In this document: piece after piece, positions 49,784-58,163 of the stretch | How the letters are laid out: each line of letters begins with the position of its first letter | Position numbering within the stretch: the first letter of the stretch is position 1 | Assembly: GCA_030682575.1 (NCBI GenBank) | Contig: JAUXNX010000012.1 | Span: forward strand, 248,001-312,000 | Reading direction: 5' to 3' | DNA: 64,000 nucleotides | Source of the DNA: Gammaproteobacteria bacterium | GTDB taxonomy: Bacteria; Pseudomonadota; Gammaproteobacteria; Pseudomonadales; Pseudohongiellaceae | Notes under the pieces: model-generated | What the model saw: only the letters and a program-made list of their open reading frames with translations | What the model was told of the DNA's origin: nothing | Database searches by the model: none | Program-made: the position numbers and the translations under genes

Positions 49784-50638
49784 TCACACCGGCAACGGTG
49801 ACCACTCATCCAATGCATTGGTAGCGTCATGCAATATTGCAAAGGCCTCATTCAGAAGGGCCGATTGTCTGGCACGTGAGTACACCAGATAGACGGGATA
49901 ACTGAACTCCGGGGCAGATGGCACACGTTCCAGCAATCCTCTATCCACATAAGGTTGAGCAACCCGGGTGCGAAAATAGCCACTGCCGCCGTGCTGCAAA
50001 AGGTATTGCAACGCCATCGGGCCAAGATCGATCGTGATCGCAGATCGCGCATATTCGGGTAGCGCGGCGTCGTGCAATTGGCGAAAGTGCTCGCCCCAAT
50101 CCACATAGACGTAGGGAACATCCGCTTTTGCGCCGCGGATCATCACCAGTTTCTCTTCAAGCAGTTGCTCCACCTGCATCTCAGGCCAATAATCAGGCTG
50201 ATGTACCAGCACGGCATCAAGGACACCTTGCTCAAGTTTGTTATACAGCGCACGACGTTCACCCACCTCCGCGCGTACCGCCACGTTGGGTTTGATGCTA
50301 CGCAATCGCATTACCCAGGCCAGCAGCAGTGGGTTCCACAATGAAATTTCCCCCCCCACTCGCAGAACACTATCAACCCGCTCAGGCAGTGGCAGCTCAC
50401 GACGGGCAGCTTGCCAAATCTGCACCAACTGCGCTGCATGAGTAGCAAAACGCTCACCATTGTCAGTCAGTTTCGCTCCGCTGCGATTGCGGACAAACAG
50501 GGTACAGCCCAGTTTGCTCTCCAGATTCTGGATTCTCGCGGTAACGGTAGTCTGGGTGACGTGCAGTTGCTCTGCAGCAGCAACAAGACTTCCGGTACGG
50601 AGTACCTCCAGAAAGGTGCGCGCCAGTTCGATGTCCAT
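49784..50638 (-). CDS. LysR family transcriptional regulator
   Basis: 284 residues. N-terminal winged helix-turn-helix (about 1-60: ELARTFLEVLRTGSLVAAAEQLHVTQTTVTARIQNLESKLGCTLFVR), then the periplasmic-binding-protein-like effector domain (about 90-280). The wing sequence and short length resemble the group that includes regulators of small-molecule efflux or catabolism, but the ligand is unknown. It lies next to the redoxin-cytochrome c and copper monooxygenase genes on the same strand and may control them (inference). Confidence 0.92.
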   Translation of the reverse strand: MDIELARTFLEVLRTGSLVAAAEQLHVTQTTVTARIQNLESKLGCTLFVRNRSGAKLTDNGERFATHAAQLVQIWQAARRELPLPERVDSVLRVGGEISLWNPLLLAWVMRLRSIKPNVAVRAEVGERRALYNKLEQGVLDAVLVHQPDYWPEMQVEQLLEEKLVMIRGAKADVPYVYVDWGEHFRQLHDAALPEYARSAITIDLGPMALQYLLQHGGSGYFRTRVAQPYVDRGLLERVPSAPEFSYPVYLVYSRARQSALLNEAFAILHDATNALDEWSPLPV

Positions 50639-50682
50639 GAGAGTCTCGTTATCAAGGGAATTGTGTTGGTTGATTGTAAGCG

Positions 50683-50713
50683 AAAAAAGCCCGCTTCATC
50701 GAAGCAGGCTTTT
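50683..50713 (-). terminator. Rho-independent terminator after the redoxin-cytochrome c gene
   Basis: Stem AAAAGCCCGCTTC (50685-50697) with GAAGCAGGCTTTT (50701-50713), three-base loop, one internal mismatch. On the minus strand it ends in six T, placing it 42 bases after the redoxin-cytochrome c stop. The symmetric A and T ends could make it work on both strands. Confidence 0.85.
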
Positions 50714-50754
50714 CCATCAGCTCACCTTGCCGGGGATCATGCCAGCAATCCTGA

Positions 50755-51636
50755 TTACTCGCGGGGTGCTCCGGCGTCAATCCAGTGCACCAGCGTTTGC
50801 ACTTCTTCGTCCGGCATGTTGCGGGCATTGTTGAAGTGTCGAATGCTCGGATCAACCTGCGCGGGCGGCATGCGCTTGGTCAGCAGCACCTCCCGGATCA
50901 TTGGACTCCAACCCTGAATCATCTGATGACTGTTCATCGCAAACGGACCGATGCCACCGTCAATGTGGCAGCCTGTGCAACGCTCGATAAGGATTGGAGC
51001 CACCTCTGTTTCATAATCCGGGACGTTCTGCGCGTGCAGTTGTCTGGCTGGAAATTCCAGCTGACAATCCGCTGGCGCCTCGAAATCCACTACAACAGTG
51101 TCCACATTCCTGGTGTCACTCTGAGCTGCCTGCACAGCATCCACTATGTAGGTTGTGCCAGGAACCCGGCCTCCGCCGCGGGGAGGCGTATCAAGTGGAC
51201 CACGGTACAGCACGAACATGCGCTTGGGATCAATCACGACAATCTCACCTGCCTTGCTGATTTTCAAACTTTCAGCAACCAGTTGCGTATCATCCAGCAA
51301 CACCGGCAACTCTATGTTGAATGTGTCATGCAATCTGCGAACGCTGTTTACATCATCCTTGCTCGATGCATTCAGCATCACGACACTCACACCCAGCGGC
51401 TCCAGCTTGGTCTTGAGAATCTTGTACTCGGTAAAATCCTTCTGATTCAGGCTGCAGGAGTTCGCCAGGGAGATGAACACCACGGCCTTCTGATATGCAT
51501 ACTTGGAAAGTTGATGTGCGCTGCCTTCCTGATCGATCAGATTGAAATCACCGACTCGCTCCGGTGCCGCATTGGCGTGCAGACTCGTGATACCAAGAGA
51601 AATCAGCAAAGCGAGCGCGTTGAATATTCTCATCAT
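50755..51636 (-). CDS. Secreted redoxin-cytochrome c fusion protein
   Basis: 293 residues with a signal peptide (about 1-23, ending ANAA). Residues 25-175 are a thioredoxin-like AhpC/TSA (redoxin) fold with a single cysteine in the expected site, SLANSCSLNQ (Cys61). Residues 205-290 are a cytochrome c-like domain with C220TGC223H224 and a Met256 candidate axial ligand (TKRMPPAQ). This haem domain is homologous by eye to residues 30-120 of the fused monooxygenase at 6724-8058. It lies 71 bases after the copper monooxygenase gene, with a terminator between. Confidence 0.82.
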   Translation of the reverse strand: MMRIFNALALLISLGITSLHANAAPERVGDFNLIDQEGSAHQLSKYAYQKAVVFISLANSCSLNQKDFTEYKILKTKLEPLGVSVVMLNASSKDDVNSVRRLHDTFNIELPVLLDDTQLVAESLKISKAGEIVVIDPKRMFVLYRGPLDTPPRGGGRVPGTTYIVDAVQAAQSDTRNVDTVVVDFEAPADCQLEFPARQLHAQNVPDYETEVAPILIERCTGCHIDGGIGPFAMNSHQMIQGWSPMIREVLLTKRMPPAQVDPSIRHFNNARNMPDEEVQTLVHWIDAGAPRE

Positions 51637-51658
51637 GTAATAATCCTTCTTCAGATTG

Positions 51659-51689
51659 AAAAAAAAGGCTGCTCATCACAAACAGCCTT
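51659..51689 (-). terminator. Rho-independent terminator between the copper monooxygenase and redoxin-cytochrome c genes
   Basis: On the minus strand AAGGCTG (51689-51683) pairs with CAGCCTT (51671-51665), 11-base loop, then a run of eight T. It lies 18 bases after the monooxygenase stop and 23 before the redoxin gene start, so the downstream gene is expressed by read-through or its own promoter. Confidence 0.82.
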
Positions 51690-51707
51690 CGTGGCACAAA
51701 AAAGCGA

Positions 51708-52661
51708 TTACTGCTCCGTGTAGGAGAAATAACCGATGAACATTTCTTCCCAGCTCTGCAGGCCGCCAACCGCAGGTACAGACGGATCAGGATTGCCGGG
51801 ATTGTACTCGGAATTGTCGAAAGCACCCTCCACAACAACACGCGAACCAGCGGGCAGTGTCATTGGCTCAGACAGACGATAGGTGGGTTGCCACGCGAAG
51901 TTGTAATTAGGCACGTTGATGATTTCCTCGCGTGTCATGTCAGGATAAATCACACTGGCACGCATGGACTTGCCGCGATAGTGCATGTGTGCACGGAACC
52001 CGTACAGCGTTACGTCTTCGTCGAACACATGATTGGACGCCATCTCATAGTTCATGTCGCCCGGCGGCACAATGATATTGTTCTCGCGATCACCGGCGGC
52101 CGAAACAGAGTAAGTTCTGTATTCGTATTCAGGGATGTTATTGTCGTCCGCAAACCAAAGACCCACGCGCGTGCTGTCTACAGTTTCCAATCCCATTGAC
52201 GTGTAGTGAATCGACATTCTGAGCGCAGAGCCTGCGGGTATCTTTACACCGGTGTTTTCAGGATATGTGGTCGGGTCTTCCTTGCCTGGCGCATAACCTT
52301 CGAGAAATTCGCTGCGGTCATTGTTGTCTGCCTCATCAAAAGCATCAGTGTTGTCCGAGGCCACTACATAGGAAAGCAAGTGGTGCAATACTCGCTTGTC
52401 ACCGGGAATGAACTGTACTGACTTCACCCATTTGTCTTCAGTGAATGGCAAATCAATATTGGTGTTGATGTAGTCGAGCACGCCCGTTGCAGGAATCGTG
52501 GCAGACGGCACTTCCACAACGTAGTCTGGTGCACCATTGATGCCCCACTCCTGATCGACTGGCTTGACCTGGGTCAGGGGATCGACTCCGGCATTGCCAC
52601 TTGCATGAATTGCGACAGCAGCACTTGCTATCAACAGGGAAGACCAGCGTGATTTTTTCAT
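51708..52661 (-). CDS. Secreted copper type II monooxygenase (PHM/DBH superfamily), stand-alone
   Basis: 317 residues with a signal peptide (about 1-24, ending GNAG). The copper type II monooxygenase fold spans most of the mature protein. The ligand set is complete: His93-His94 (VLHHLL) and His152 (SIHYTS) for one copper, His225-Met-His227 (RAHMHYRG) and Met307 (EEMFIG) for the other. It lacks the N-terminal cytochrome c domain of the 6724-8058 enzyme; that domain is in the next gene downstream. Upstream is an AT-rich region with a palindrome (52749-52769). The substrate is unknown. Confidence 0.82.
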   Translation of the reverse strand: MKKSRWSSLLIASAAVAIHASGNAGVDPLTQVKPVDQEWGINGAPDYVVEVPSATIPATGVLDYINTNIDLPFTEDKWVKSVQFIPGDKRVLHHLLSYVVASDNTDAFDEADNNDRSEFLEGYAPGKEDPTTYPENTGVKIPAGSALRMSIHYTSMGLETVDSTRVGLWFADDNNIPEYEYRTYSVSAAGDRENNIIVPPGDMNYEMASNHVFDEDVTLYGFRAHMHYRGKSMRASVIYPDMTREEIINVPNYNFAWQPTYRLSEPMTLPAGSRVVVEGAFDNSEYNPGNPDPSVPAVGGLQSWEEMFIGYFSYTEQ

Positions 52662-52748
52662 GGGTAACTCCTGAACATCAGTTTTGGATAGATGGCAGGA
52701 GTATAGGCAGCGAAGCTTTACTGAAGATAATGAATTAAAATGCTTCCA

Positions 52749-52769
52749 AATATCGAATAATTTGATATT
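52749..52769. promoter_or_regulatory. Palindromic operator candidate upstream of the stand-alone monooxygenase
   Basis: A 21-base near-palindrome, AATATC-N9-GATATT, symmetric at 18 positions and fitting a T-N11-A LysR-type pattern. It lies 88 bases before the monooxygenase ATG and 7 bases after the methyltransferase stop. The binder is not known; the LysR protein at 49784-50638 is the nearest candidate. Confidence 0.3.
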
Positions 52770-52775
52770 AAAGGG

Positions 52776-53558
52776 TTATCTGAGCGGCTTTGATGCAACA
52801 ACCATTGTGTTGAAGCATCCCTCTGCCAGAGGTCGCATCACCCCGTAATCATGCTCCAGAAGAGTGACTTGAAATCCGATTTCTTCAAGCATGATACGCA
52901 ATTGCGACAATGACACAGCAGTCATGGTGTGATGATCGCGCCAGCTTTGCGACCCGGATTTTGATACCTTTGTAATTAGCAAAAACAGGTCCATCACGTC
53001 ACCATACCCACTATATTCCCATCCGGATTCGAATCTCAGATGGGTGTCATCATCAATCAATTGAGTAATGACACGCTTGTCATTGCGGATGCCGCCAACG
53101 TCCACAGCATTGAACAGGAACACACCCCCCGGTTTGAGAGCATGCCACGCACATCGAAGTGTTTCCTGCATCGCCGCAGTGGGATGACTATAGTGAATGG
53201 AATAGAGAAAACAGGTAATCAGATCAAACTGTGCGACCTGGTCAAACGCCGCAATGTCGCAAAGCAACAGTTGCGCAGAGGGACAGCGCTCTTTTGCCAG
53301 CGCCAGCATGTGCGCGCTGTTGTCGAGCCCGGTCGCCGAAAAGCCACGCCGCTGCATATGCAGGAGATGCTGACCCGTACCACATGCGAGATCGAGATAA
53401 TCACGCCCGGACGATGTTGCGAAGCACGCAAAGGCACGCTCGGCGAATTCGCACTGCTCAGCGTAGTCAACTTCTGCACAAAATTTATCGTAGTAACCCG
53501 AAAGATCTTCGTAAAGATTCCCTGTGTCTTGCGCAGTACGTTCTGACACCAGACTCAA
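52776..53558 (-). CDS. Class I SAM-dependent methyltransferase
   Basis: 260 residues, cytoplasmic. Motif I is DYLDLACGTGQHLLHM (about 53-68), with the acidic end of strand 2 in ATGLDNSAHML, motif IV in FDLITCFLYSIHY and motif VI in LKPGGVFLFNAVDVGG. The closest description is the large methyltransf_25/11 type with an unknown small-molecule substrate. Its start overlaps the stop of the DUF1456 gene (ATGA), so the two are one operon. Confidence 0.88.
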   Translation of the reverse strand: MSLVSERTAQDTGNLYEDLSGYYDKFCAEVDYAEQCEFAERAFACFATSSGRDYLDLACGTGQHLLHMQRRGFSATGLDNSAHMLALAKERCPSAQLLLCDIAAFDQVAQFDLITCFLYSIHYSHPTAAMQETLRCAWHALKPGGVFLFNAVDVGGIRNDKRVITQLIDDDTHLRFESGWEYSGYGDVMDLFLLITKVSKSGSQSWRDHHTMTAVSLSQLRIMLEEIGFQVTLLEHDYGVMRPLAEGCFNTMVVASKPLR

Positions 53559-54040
53559 TGCTCCGGAGAATCAGACGAAGCGCCTTCGCGAAAATGCAGT
53601 TGCAGTGCCTTTAGGAAATTACGCAGCACTTGATCTTCGCAAACGCGGTAATGCTTGTGACCCGGTTTGCGGAACAGGGCCGACAGTTCATGTTTGCTGA
53701 ATGTGAGACCGACGGAGTCAAGAAGCGACAGAACATCCTCTGACTGCAGATCCAGCGCAATCCGCAACTTCATCAGAATCATATTGTTGCTTAGCCGGTC
53801 TTCTGGCACAGGCTGGTCCCCTGCCCTTCTGCCGCGCAACGCATTGATCAGGCCGTTGAGAAAAGTGGCCAGCAGTCTGTCCATCATCTCCTCATATCCT
53901 GGGTCATCTTCCTGCTTGAGCCAACTGCAGACATGTTCACGACTGACCTCACAGTCGGCGTGAGCAAACAGTTCCATCATCTGGGTATCGCTATAGTCGA
54001 AGGTGTAGCGAACGCGGCGCAGTACATCGTTATTGATCAT
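53555..54040 (-). CDS. DUF1456 family protein (YehS-like)
   Basis: 161 residues made of two copies of the DUF1456 helical repeat, each with a pattern NNDVLRRVRYTFDYSDTQMMELFAHADCEVSREHVCSWL (about 3-41) and NNMILMKLRIALDLQSEDVLSLLDSVGLTFSKHELSALFRKPGHKHYR (about 83-130). It matches E. coli YehS in length and in the ending LSALFRKPGHK-Y. Function unknown, cytoplasmic. It is first in a two-gene operon with the methyltransferase. Confidence 0.92.
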   Translation of the reverse strand: MINNDVLRRVRYTFDYSDTQMMELFAHADCEVSREHVCSWLKQEDDPGYEEMMDRLLATFLNGLINALRGRRAGDQPVPEDRLSNNMILMKLRIALDLQSEDVLSLLDSVGLTFSKHELSALFRKPGHKHYRVCEDQVLRNFLKALQLHFREGASSDSPEH

Positions 54041-54166
54041 GGGATTCCGTCAAGAGCTGTAGTTGAAAATGCAGCGGGCGCATCTTACCAGTCTTGCCGG
54101 TGCCAACGCGACAGATGCATATCCCGCCCGACGCTGTCTTCAGCCTCGGGCCGGATATGCACACCC

Positions 54167-56362
54167 TCATCGCGCCAATGGATCAGGTCGCAACTGGAAG
54201 TGATAGACCTTGCTGGTCGTCCCAGCACCTGTTTCCATGTGAAATGGCGCTCTGGAGCTGATTGTGGCCCATAGCCCACGGCCTTTCCATCCAGCATCGG
54301 GATCATCAATACGACCATCCAGCCACTTCGTGTAGAAGCCCATCGGATAAGGCACTCTCAGCACTACCCATTCACCATCGTCCATGACCAGCAGGCCGTC
54401 TGACTGATTGCCCGTGTTGATCGGGGTATTGTTGCCCAAACCCAGCGTATTGAACTGATCGACCCAGGTGTAATAGCTGCCTTCGGAGCTGCCGGGCATA
54501 TCCAGATTCTGGAATTGCGGCAAAGGCTCGGCGTGAAAAGTCCACCCTTCGGGGCAATGCTGGCCAGTGGCGGTCGGCCCGTTCAAGGGCCCGGTGCACC
54601 TGCTGCGATCAAAACTCGCCATGTGGCCGCTGGCCAGCGCGGCCCAGGCAACACCATTGCGGTCTACATCCATTCCTCTTGGTGAGAACCCTTCCAACGG
54701 ATCACCATTCTCGTCCACTGGCAACTCGTAGTACTCCAGCAGTGCAGTTGACGATGGATCGTCGCCCGGCACCAGGCGGGCTACAGCCCCCGGATAGCCG
54801 AGCATGGAACCCCAAACGCTGCCATCTGGCGCCGGGGACACAGCATAGAAACCACCGCCATGGCGCATGTCCTTCGCCGGATCCATGGGTTCTCCCGGAT
54901 TGGTATATTCATCGCGCTGGCCATTGCCATTGGTATCGATGATCAGCGGTGTCCAGCCCTGGGATGCCTCCTCGTCGCCTGTCTCCAGAAACTGTCTGGT
55001 ATTGAGCCAGCCGACAACCGGACCACCCCCGCTGGTCCACAGCGTATTGTCCTCATCTTCGGCAAACATCAGGTGATGGGTGCCAAAGCATGTGCCGACA
55101 TGAGTGTACTCGCCAGTGGCTGGGTCATAGACACCAAGATGGCGGCCAGAACGTGCAACCGGAAATTGCACAGCGGACGGATGACTCGACCCTTCCTTGC
55201 AGACATCAGGGTTGTCAGCACCTCGCACGCGGGCCGTGATCCACACTCGACCATCGGCATCGAGCATTGGGTTGTGGACATTGGCGCGACTGTCCCAGAT
55301 GGCTTCATCGCCCCAGAAAACCGACGGCGCAGCGGGTGGGCCCGACACCGGTCCGGCTTCAGGGTCACGCATGGTAAGAGGAATCTGTGCAACCGTATGC
55401 AGAATCGGATCAAGCACAGGCAGATAATCCTTGCTCAACTCCAGTGCGCCGTACAAAGCACCGTAGGCGTTAACCGTCGGATTGCGCCGATCGGTGGAGA
55501 CCAGGTCGTGCAGATAGGCCTCGGGATCGGCCCAGTCCCACTGCGTGATGACGACATTGCGCTCCAGACCCTGAGGACGCGGCGGCACTGGTGGCAATGC
55601 TCCTGCAGCGATGCGGTCACTCCAGTCTGCAAACATTTCCAGACTGCGATCAAGACCCATAGCGGTAAGTGAGCCCAGCATATTGCCGCCCGCCTGACCG
55701 GACTGAATGCGTCTATGCCATGCCTCTGCGGACGAGTCGAAACTGCCAAGGGCAGGGGCAATCTCACGGGTGGCCTTGCCGCCCATCTGGTGACAGACAA
55801 CACATGCACCGGATTTGATATTGCGAACATAGTTGGCCTGATTGGCCATGCCCTGGCCGATGCCATTATCGCCAGTACCCGGAAATTCGCTGGCATCCGG
55901 CACATTCAGCAGCGAAAACCAGTATCCGGCGGGGTAGTACTCGGCAGCAGCTGCAGGAGTCGGCGCAGGGACCGCTGTCAGATCAAGCGTTACTCCGGCA
56001 GGGCTCTGTACCTTGGGCGAATCGACCAGCCCATAACCGCGCACCCACACATCATAGTTGGCATCGGGAAGGCCCGGGATGAGGTAACGTCCCTCGTCAT
56101 CCGTCACCACAATGCGGGCAAAGCGTGTTGGTAGATCATGTGTCTCGGCAATTACCCAGACCCCCGCCTCGGGACCGTTCGGGCCCGTCACCACTCCAGC
56201 AAACTCAGTTTGTCCGGCCTCCAGGGCAGGCGCCTCTTCATCGGAAATCTGTGCACTACTGGCAGGAGGTTCCCCTGCCGGACTGCCACCATCAGAACAC
56301 CCGTACAAACCTGTCAACACAACTCCCATGATGGCAAGCGGCAAAGATCGCATCAGAAACAT
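54167..56362 (-). CDS. Haem c lipoprotein with carboxypeptidase regulatory-like and propeller domains
   Basis: 731 residues from ATG 56362 (AAGGGG six bases upstream). A lipoprotein signal with lipobox LYGC (Cys22) directs it to the envelope. Residues 52-130 resemble a carboxypeptidase regulatory-like beta-sandwich (GPNGPEAGVWVIAETHDLPTRFARIVVTDDEGRYLIPGLPDANYDVWV). A cytochrome c site C187VVC190H191 follows. The remaining 500 residues look like a beta-propeller of the virginiamycin B lyase/SMP-30 kind (repeated GRVWITARV and GVAWAALASG-type blades). It is probably a periplasmic quinoprotein-like or lyase-like enzyme with unknown substrate. It lies 126 bases beyond the DUF1456 start, on the same strand. 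Confidence 0.78.
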   Translation of the reverse strand: MFLMRSLPLAIMGVVLTGLYGCSDGGSPAGEPPASSAQISDEEAPALEAGQTEFAGVVTGPNGPEAGVWVIAETHDLPTRFARIVVTDDEGRYLIPGLPDANYDVWVRGYGLVDSPKVQSPAGVTLDLTAVPAPTPAAAAEYYPAGYWFSLLNVPDASEFPGTGDNGIGQGMANQANYVRNIKSGACVVCHQMGGKATREIAPALGSFDSSAEAWHRRIQSGQAGGNMLGSLTAMGLDRSLEMFADWSDRIAAGALPPVPPRPQGLERNVVITQWDWADPEAYLHDLVSTDRRNPTVNAYGALYGALELSKDYLPVLDPILHTVAQIPLTMRDPEAGPVSGPPAAPSVFWGDEAIWDSRANVHNPMLDADGRVWITARVRGADNPDVCKEGSSHPSAVQFPVARSGRHLGVYDPATGEYTHVGTCFGTHHLMFAEDEDNTLWTSGGGPVVGWLNTRQFLETGDEEASQGWTPLIIDTNGNGQRDEYTNPGEPMDPAKDMRHGGGFYAVSPAPDGSVWGSMLGYPGAVARLVPGDDPSSTALLEYYELPVDENGDPLEGFSPRGMDVDRNGVAWAALASGHMASFDRSRCTGPLNGPTATGQHCPEGWTFHAEPLPQFQNLDMPGSSEGSYYTWVDQFNTLGLGNNTPINTGNQSDGLLVMDDGEWVVLRVPYPMGFYTKWLDGRIDDPDAGWKGRGLWATISSRAPFHMETGAGTTSKVYHFQLRPDPLAR

Positions 56363-56533
56363 ATATTTCCCCTTCTGGTTATTATTGTGGATCTCTTGGA
56401 GTGCCCGATAGTCAGTCACAGGACCGGTAATCATTGGATGATACAGACTATCGGACAGGTCGATAGCTGAAATTATTCCAGACAGGTTGTACATATCATC
56501 ATCAACTCTGCGACGATAATCGAGAAACCGCTC

Positions 56534-56551
56534 TCAAATTGATGAATTTGA
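56534..56551. promoter_or_regulatory. Palindromic operator candidate upstream of the haem lipoprotein gene
   Basis: Perfect palindrome TCAAATT-GATG-AATTTGA in the divergent region between the haem lipoprotein (ATG 56362) and the 41-residue membrane peptide (ATG 56647). It shares the nine-base word AATTTGATA with the palindrome at 52749-52769. Confidence 0.3.
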
Positions 56552-56646
56552 TACCAAAACAGACATCGCTGACGGTCTTCGGTATGGCTAATCCGCAAGA
56601 ACCTGTGTAACAATGCGCGCTTTCTCGGCCGCGGAGATTCAGGTCA

Positions 56647-56772
56647 ATGAGCTACAACAAAGAGCAAAAACCGAAAAAATTCTTTGGCATGGAAGTGGGT
56701 GACTCCGTCACTTACATCATCGTTGCCATATTGGCCATCATCTTTATCCGTCAGGTCTCTGTGCTTTTCTAG
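56647..56772 (+). CDS. 41-residue single-helix membrane protein
   Basis: A 42-codon frame, ATG at 56647 to TAG at 56770-56772. The product begins MSYNKEQKPKKFFGMEVGDS, a basic hydrophilic segment, and continues with one hydrophobic helix (about 22-36, TYIIVAILAIIFI) and a short tail RQVSVLF. Inside-positive charges predict the N-terminus in the cytoplasm. The upstream GGAG lies about ten bases before the ATG. It resembles the small membrane peptides that tune respiratory or transport complexes, but I cannot name a family. It lies 199 bases before leuB. Confidence 0.6.
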   Translation: MSYNKEQKPKKFFGMEVGDSVTYIIVAILAIIFIRQVSVLF

Positions 56773-56971
56773 GTATCAAACGTCATCGCACTTGATCCGG
56801 CGCACTCAAAATTGAAAAACCGATTGCCAATCGTTTAAACCTCCTTTCCCCTGCCTTGTTAGCCTCAATACCTGCGTGGTAAATTACGCGCCTGTTTTTA
56901 AACCCCGGTTTTATTCCGTTATTTTCATCACTTCGGCCGCAAGGCTGCACTGACACTGAATCAGGATACTC

Positions 56972-58075
56972 ATGAGCAAGTACAAGATTGCGCTGCTGGA
57001 TGGCGACGGCATCGGCCCCGAAATCATGGCCGAAGCTGTCAAGGTTCTCAAACTGGTCGAAGAACGTAATGACGTTGAATTCGAACTCATCCACACACCC
57101 TTTGGCGCCAGTGCCTATTTCGAATGCGGCGATCCGTTTCCAGAGCAGACCAAGAAAGTGTGCGACGAGGCCGATGCGATTCTGAAAGGTCCGATTGGAC
57201 TCAATCACGAAGACTCGAAAAAAATTCCAGTCGACAAGCAGCCTGAGCGTGGCGCACTTCTGCCACTGCGTCGCCGTTACAACACCTACGCAAATTTCCG
57301 CCCGGTATTTCTCCCCCAGGGACTCGCACATTTTTCTCCGCTGAAAAAAGAAATCATTGGTGACGGCATCGACATCATGATCATCCGCGAACTGGTCGGT
57401 GGATTGTATTTCGGCGAGAAAGAAAGCGGCGTGAACGACAAGGGGCTACGCTATGTGAAGGAAACTCTGGAATACGACGAAGAGCAGATTCGTCGTATCG
57501 CTATCGTTGCATTCGACACTGCGATGAAGCGCAAGAAAGTGCTGCACAACATTCACAAGAGCAATGTGCTGAAATCGAGTGTGTTGTGGAATGAAGTCAT
57601 TGAGGAAGTCGCAAAGGACTATCCGGAAGTGAAAGTGATTCACATCCTGGTGGACGCTGCCGCAACCTATCTGTGTCTGAATCCGCGCCAGTTCGACGTG
57701 ATGGTGATGGAGAACATGTTCGGGGACATCCTCAGCGACCAGGGCGGTGGGATTCTCGGCTCACTCGGACTGATGCCCTCGGCATGTCTGGGTGACGACA
57801 AGGCCTACTATGAGCCGTCCCACGGTTCCGCACCGGATATCGCTGGCAAGAATATCGCCAACCCGTATTCCATGATCGGTTCCGTCGCAATGATGCTGGA
57901 GATGAGTTTCGGCATGGACAAGGAAGCGAAAAATGTATGGCACGCGATGCAGAGCGTGTTCGCGCAGGGTTATTCAACACCGGATCTGTCCAAGCCAGGC
58001 GCTGGCATCAAGATGATCGACACCAGCTCGTTCGGTGATCTGGTTGTTGCCGAACTGCGCAAACTGCCAGTGTAA
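56972..58075 (+). CDS. leuB: 3-isopropylmalate dehydrogenase
   Basis: Oxidative decarboxylation of 3-isopropylmalate in leucine synthesis; the same enzyme handles 3-methylmalate in the citramalate route to isoleucine. 367 residues: N-terminal IALLDGDGIGPEIMAEAVKVL, substrate-binding ALLPLRRRYNTYANFRPV, the catalytic Lys/Tyr segment HNIHKSNVLKSS and YEPSHGSAPDIAGKNIANP for the cofactor. A REP-like inverted repeat separates it from the convergent CimA-type synthase. leuC and leuD are not in the window. Confidence 0.92.
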   Translation: MSKYKIALLDGDGIGPEIMAEAVKVLKLVEERNDVEFELIHTPFGASAYFECGDPFPEQTKKVCDEADAILKGPIGLNHEDSKKIPVDKQPERGALLPLRRRYNTYANFRPVFLPQGLAHFSPLKKEIIGDGIDIMIIRELVGGLYFGEKESGVNDKGLRYVKETLEYDEEQIRRIAIVAFDTAMKRKKVLHNIHKSNVLKSSVLWNEVIEEVAKDYPEVKVIHILVDAAATYLCLNPRQFDVMVMENMFGDILSDQGGGILGSLGLMPSACLGDDKAYYEPSHGSAPDIAGKNIANPYSMIGSVAMMLEMSFGMDKEAKNVWHAMQSVFAQGYSTPDLSKPGAGIKMIDTSSFGDLVVAELRKLPV

Positions 58076-58086
58076 GCAGCCTTACC

Positions 58087-58153
58087 TGTGGGAGCGGGCC
58101 TTGCCCGCGATTGACATATGCAGGAACGATCGCGGGCAAGGCACGCTCCCACA
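58087..58153. repeat. REP-like inverted repeat
   Basis: Arms 58087-58111 and 58129-58153, 25 bases each with one mismatch, loop of 17. The core GTGGGAGCGGG...TTGCCCGCGAT is the style of the repetitive extragenic palindromes of Pseudomonas. It lies between the 3' ends of two convergent genes, where it may also act as a bidirectional terminator. Confidence 0.85.
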
Positions 58154-58163
58154 TCAGTCGCAA

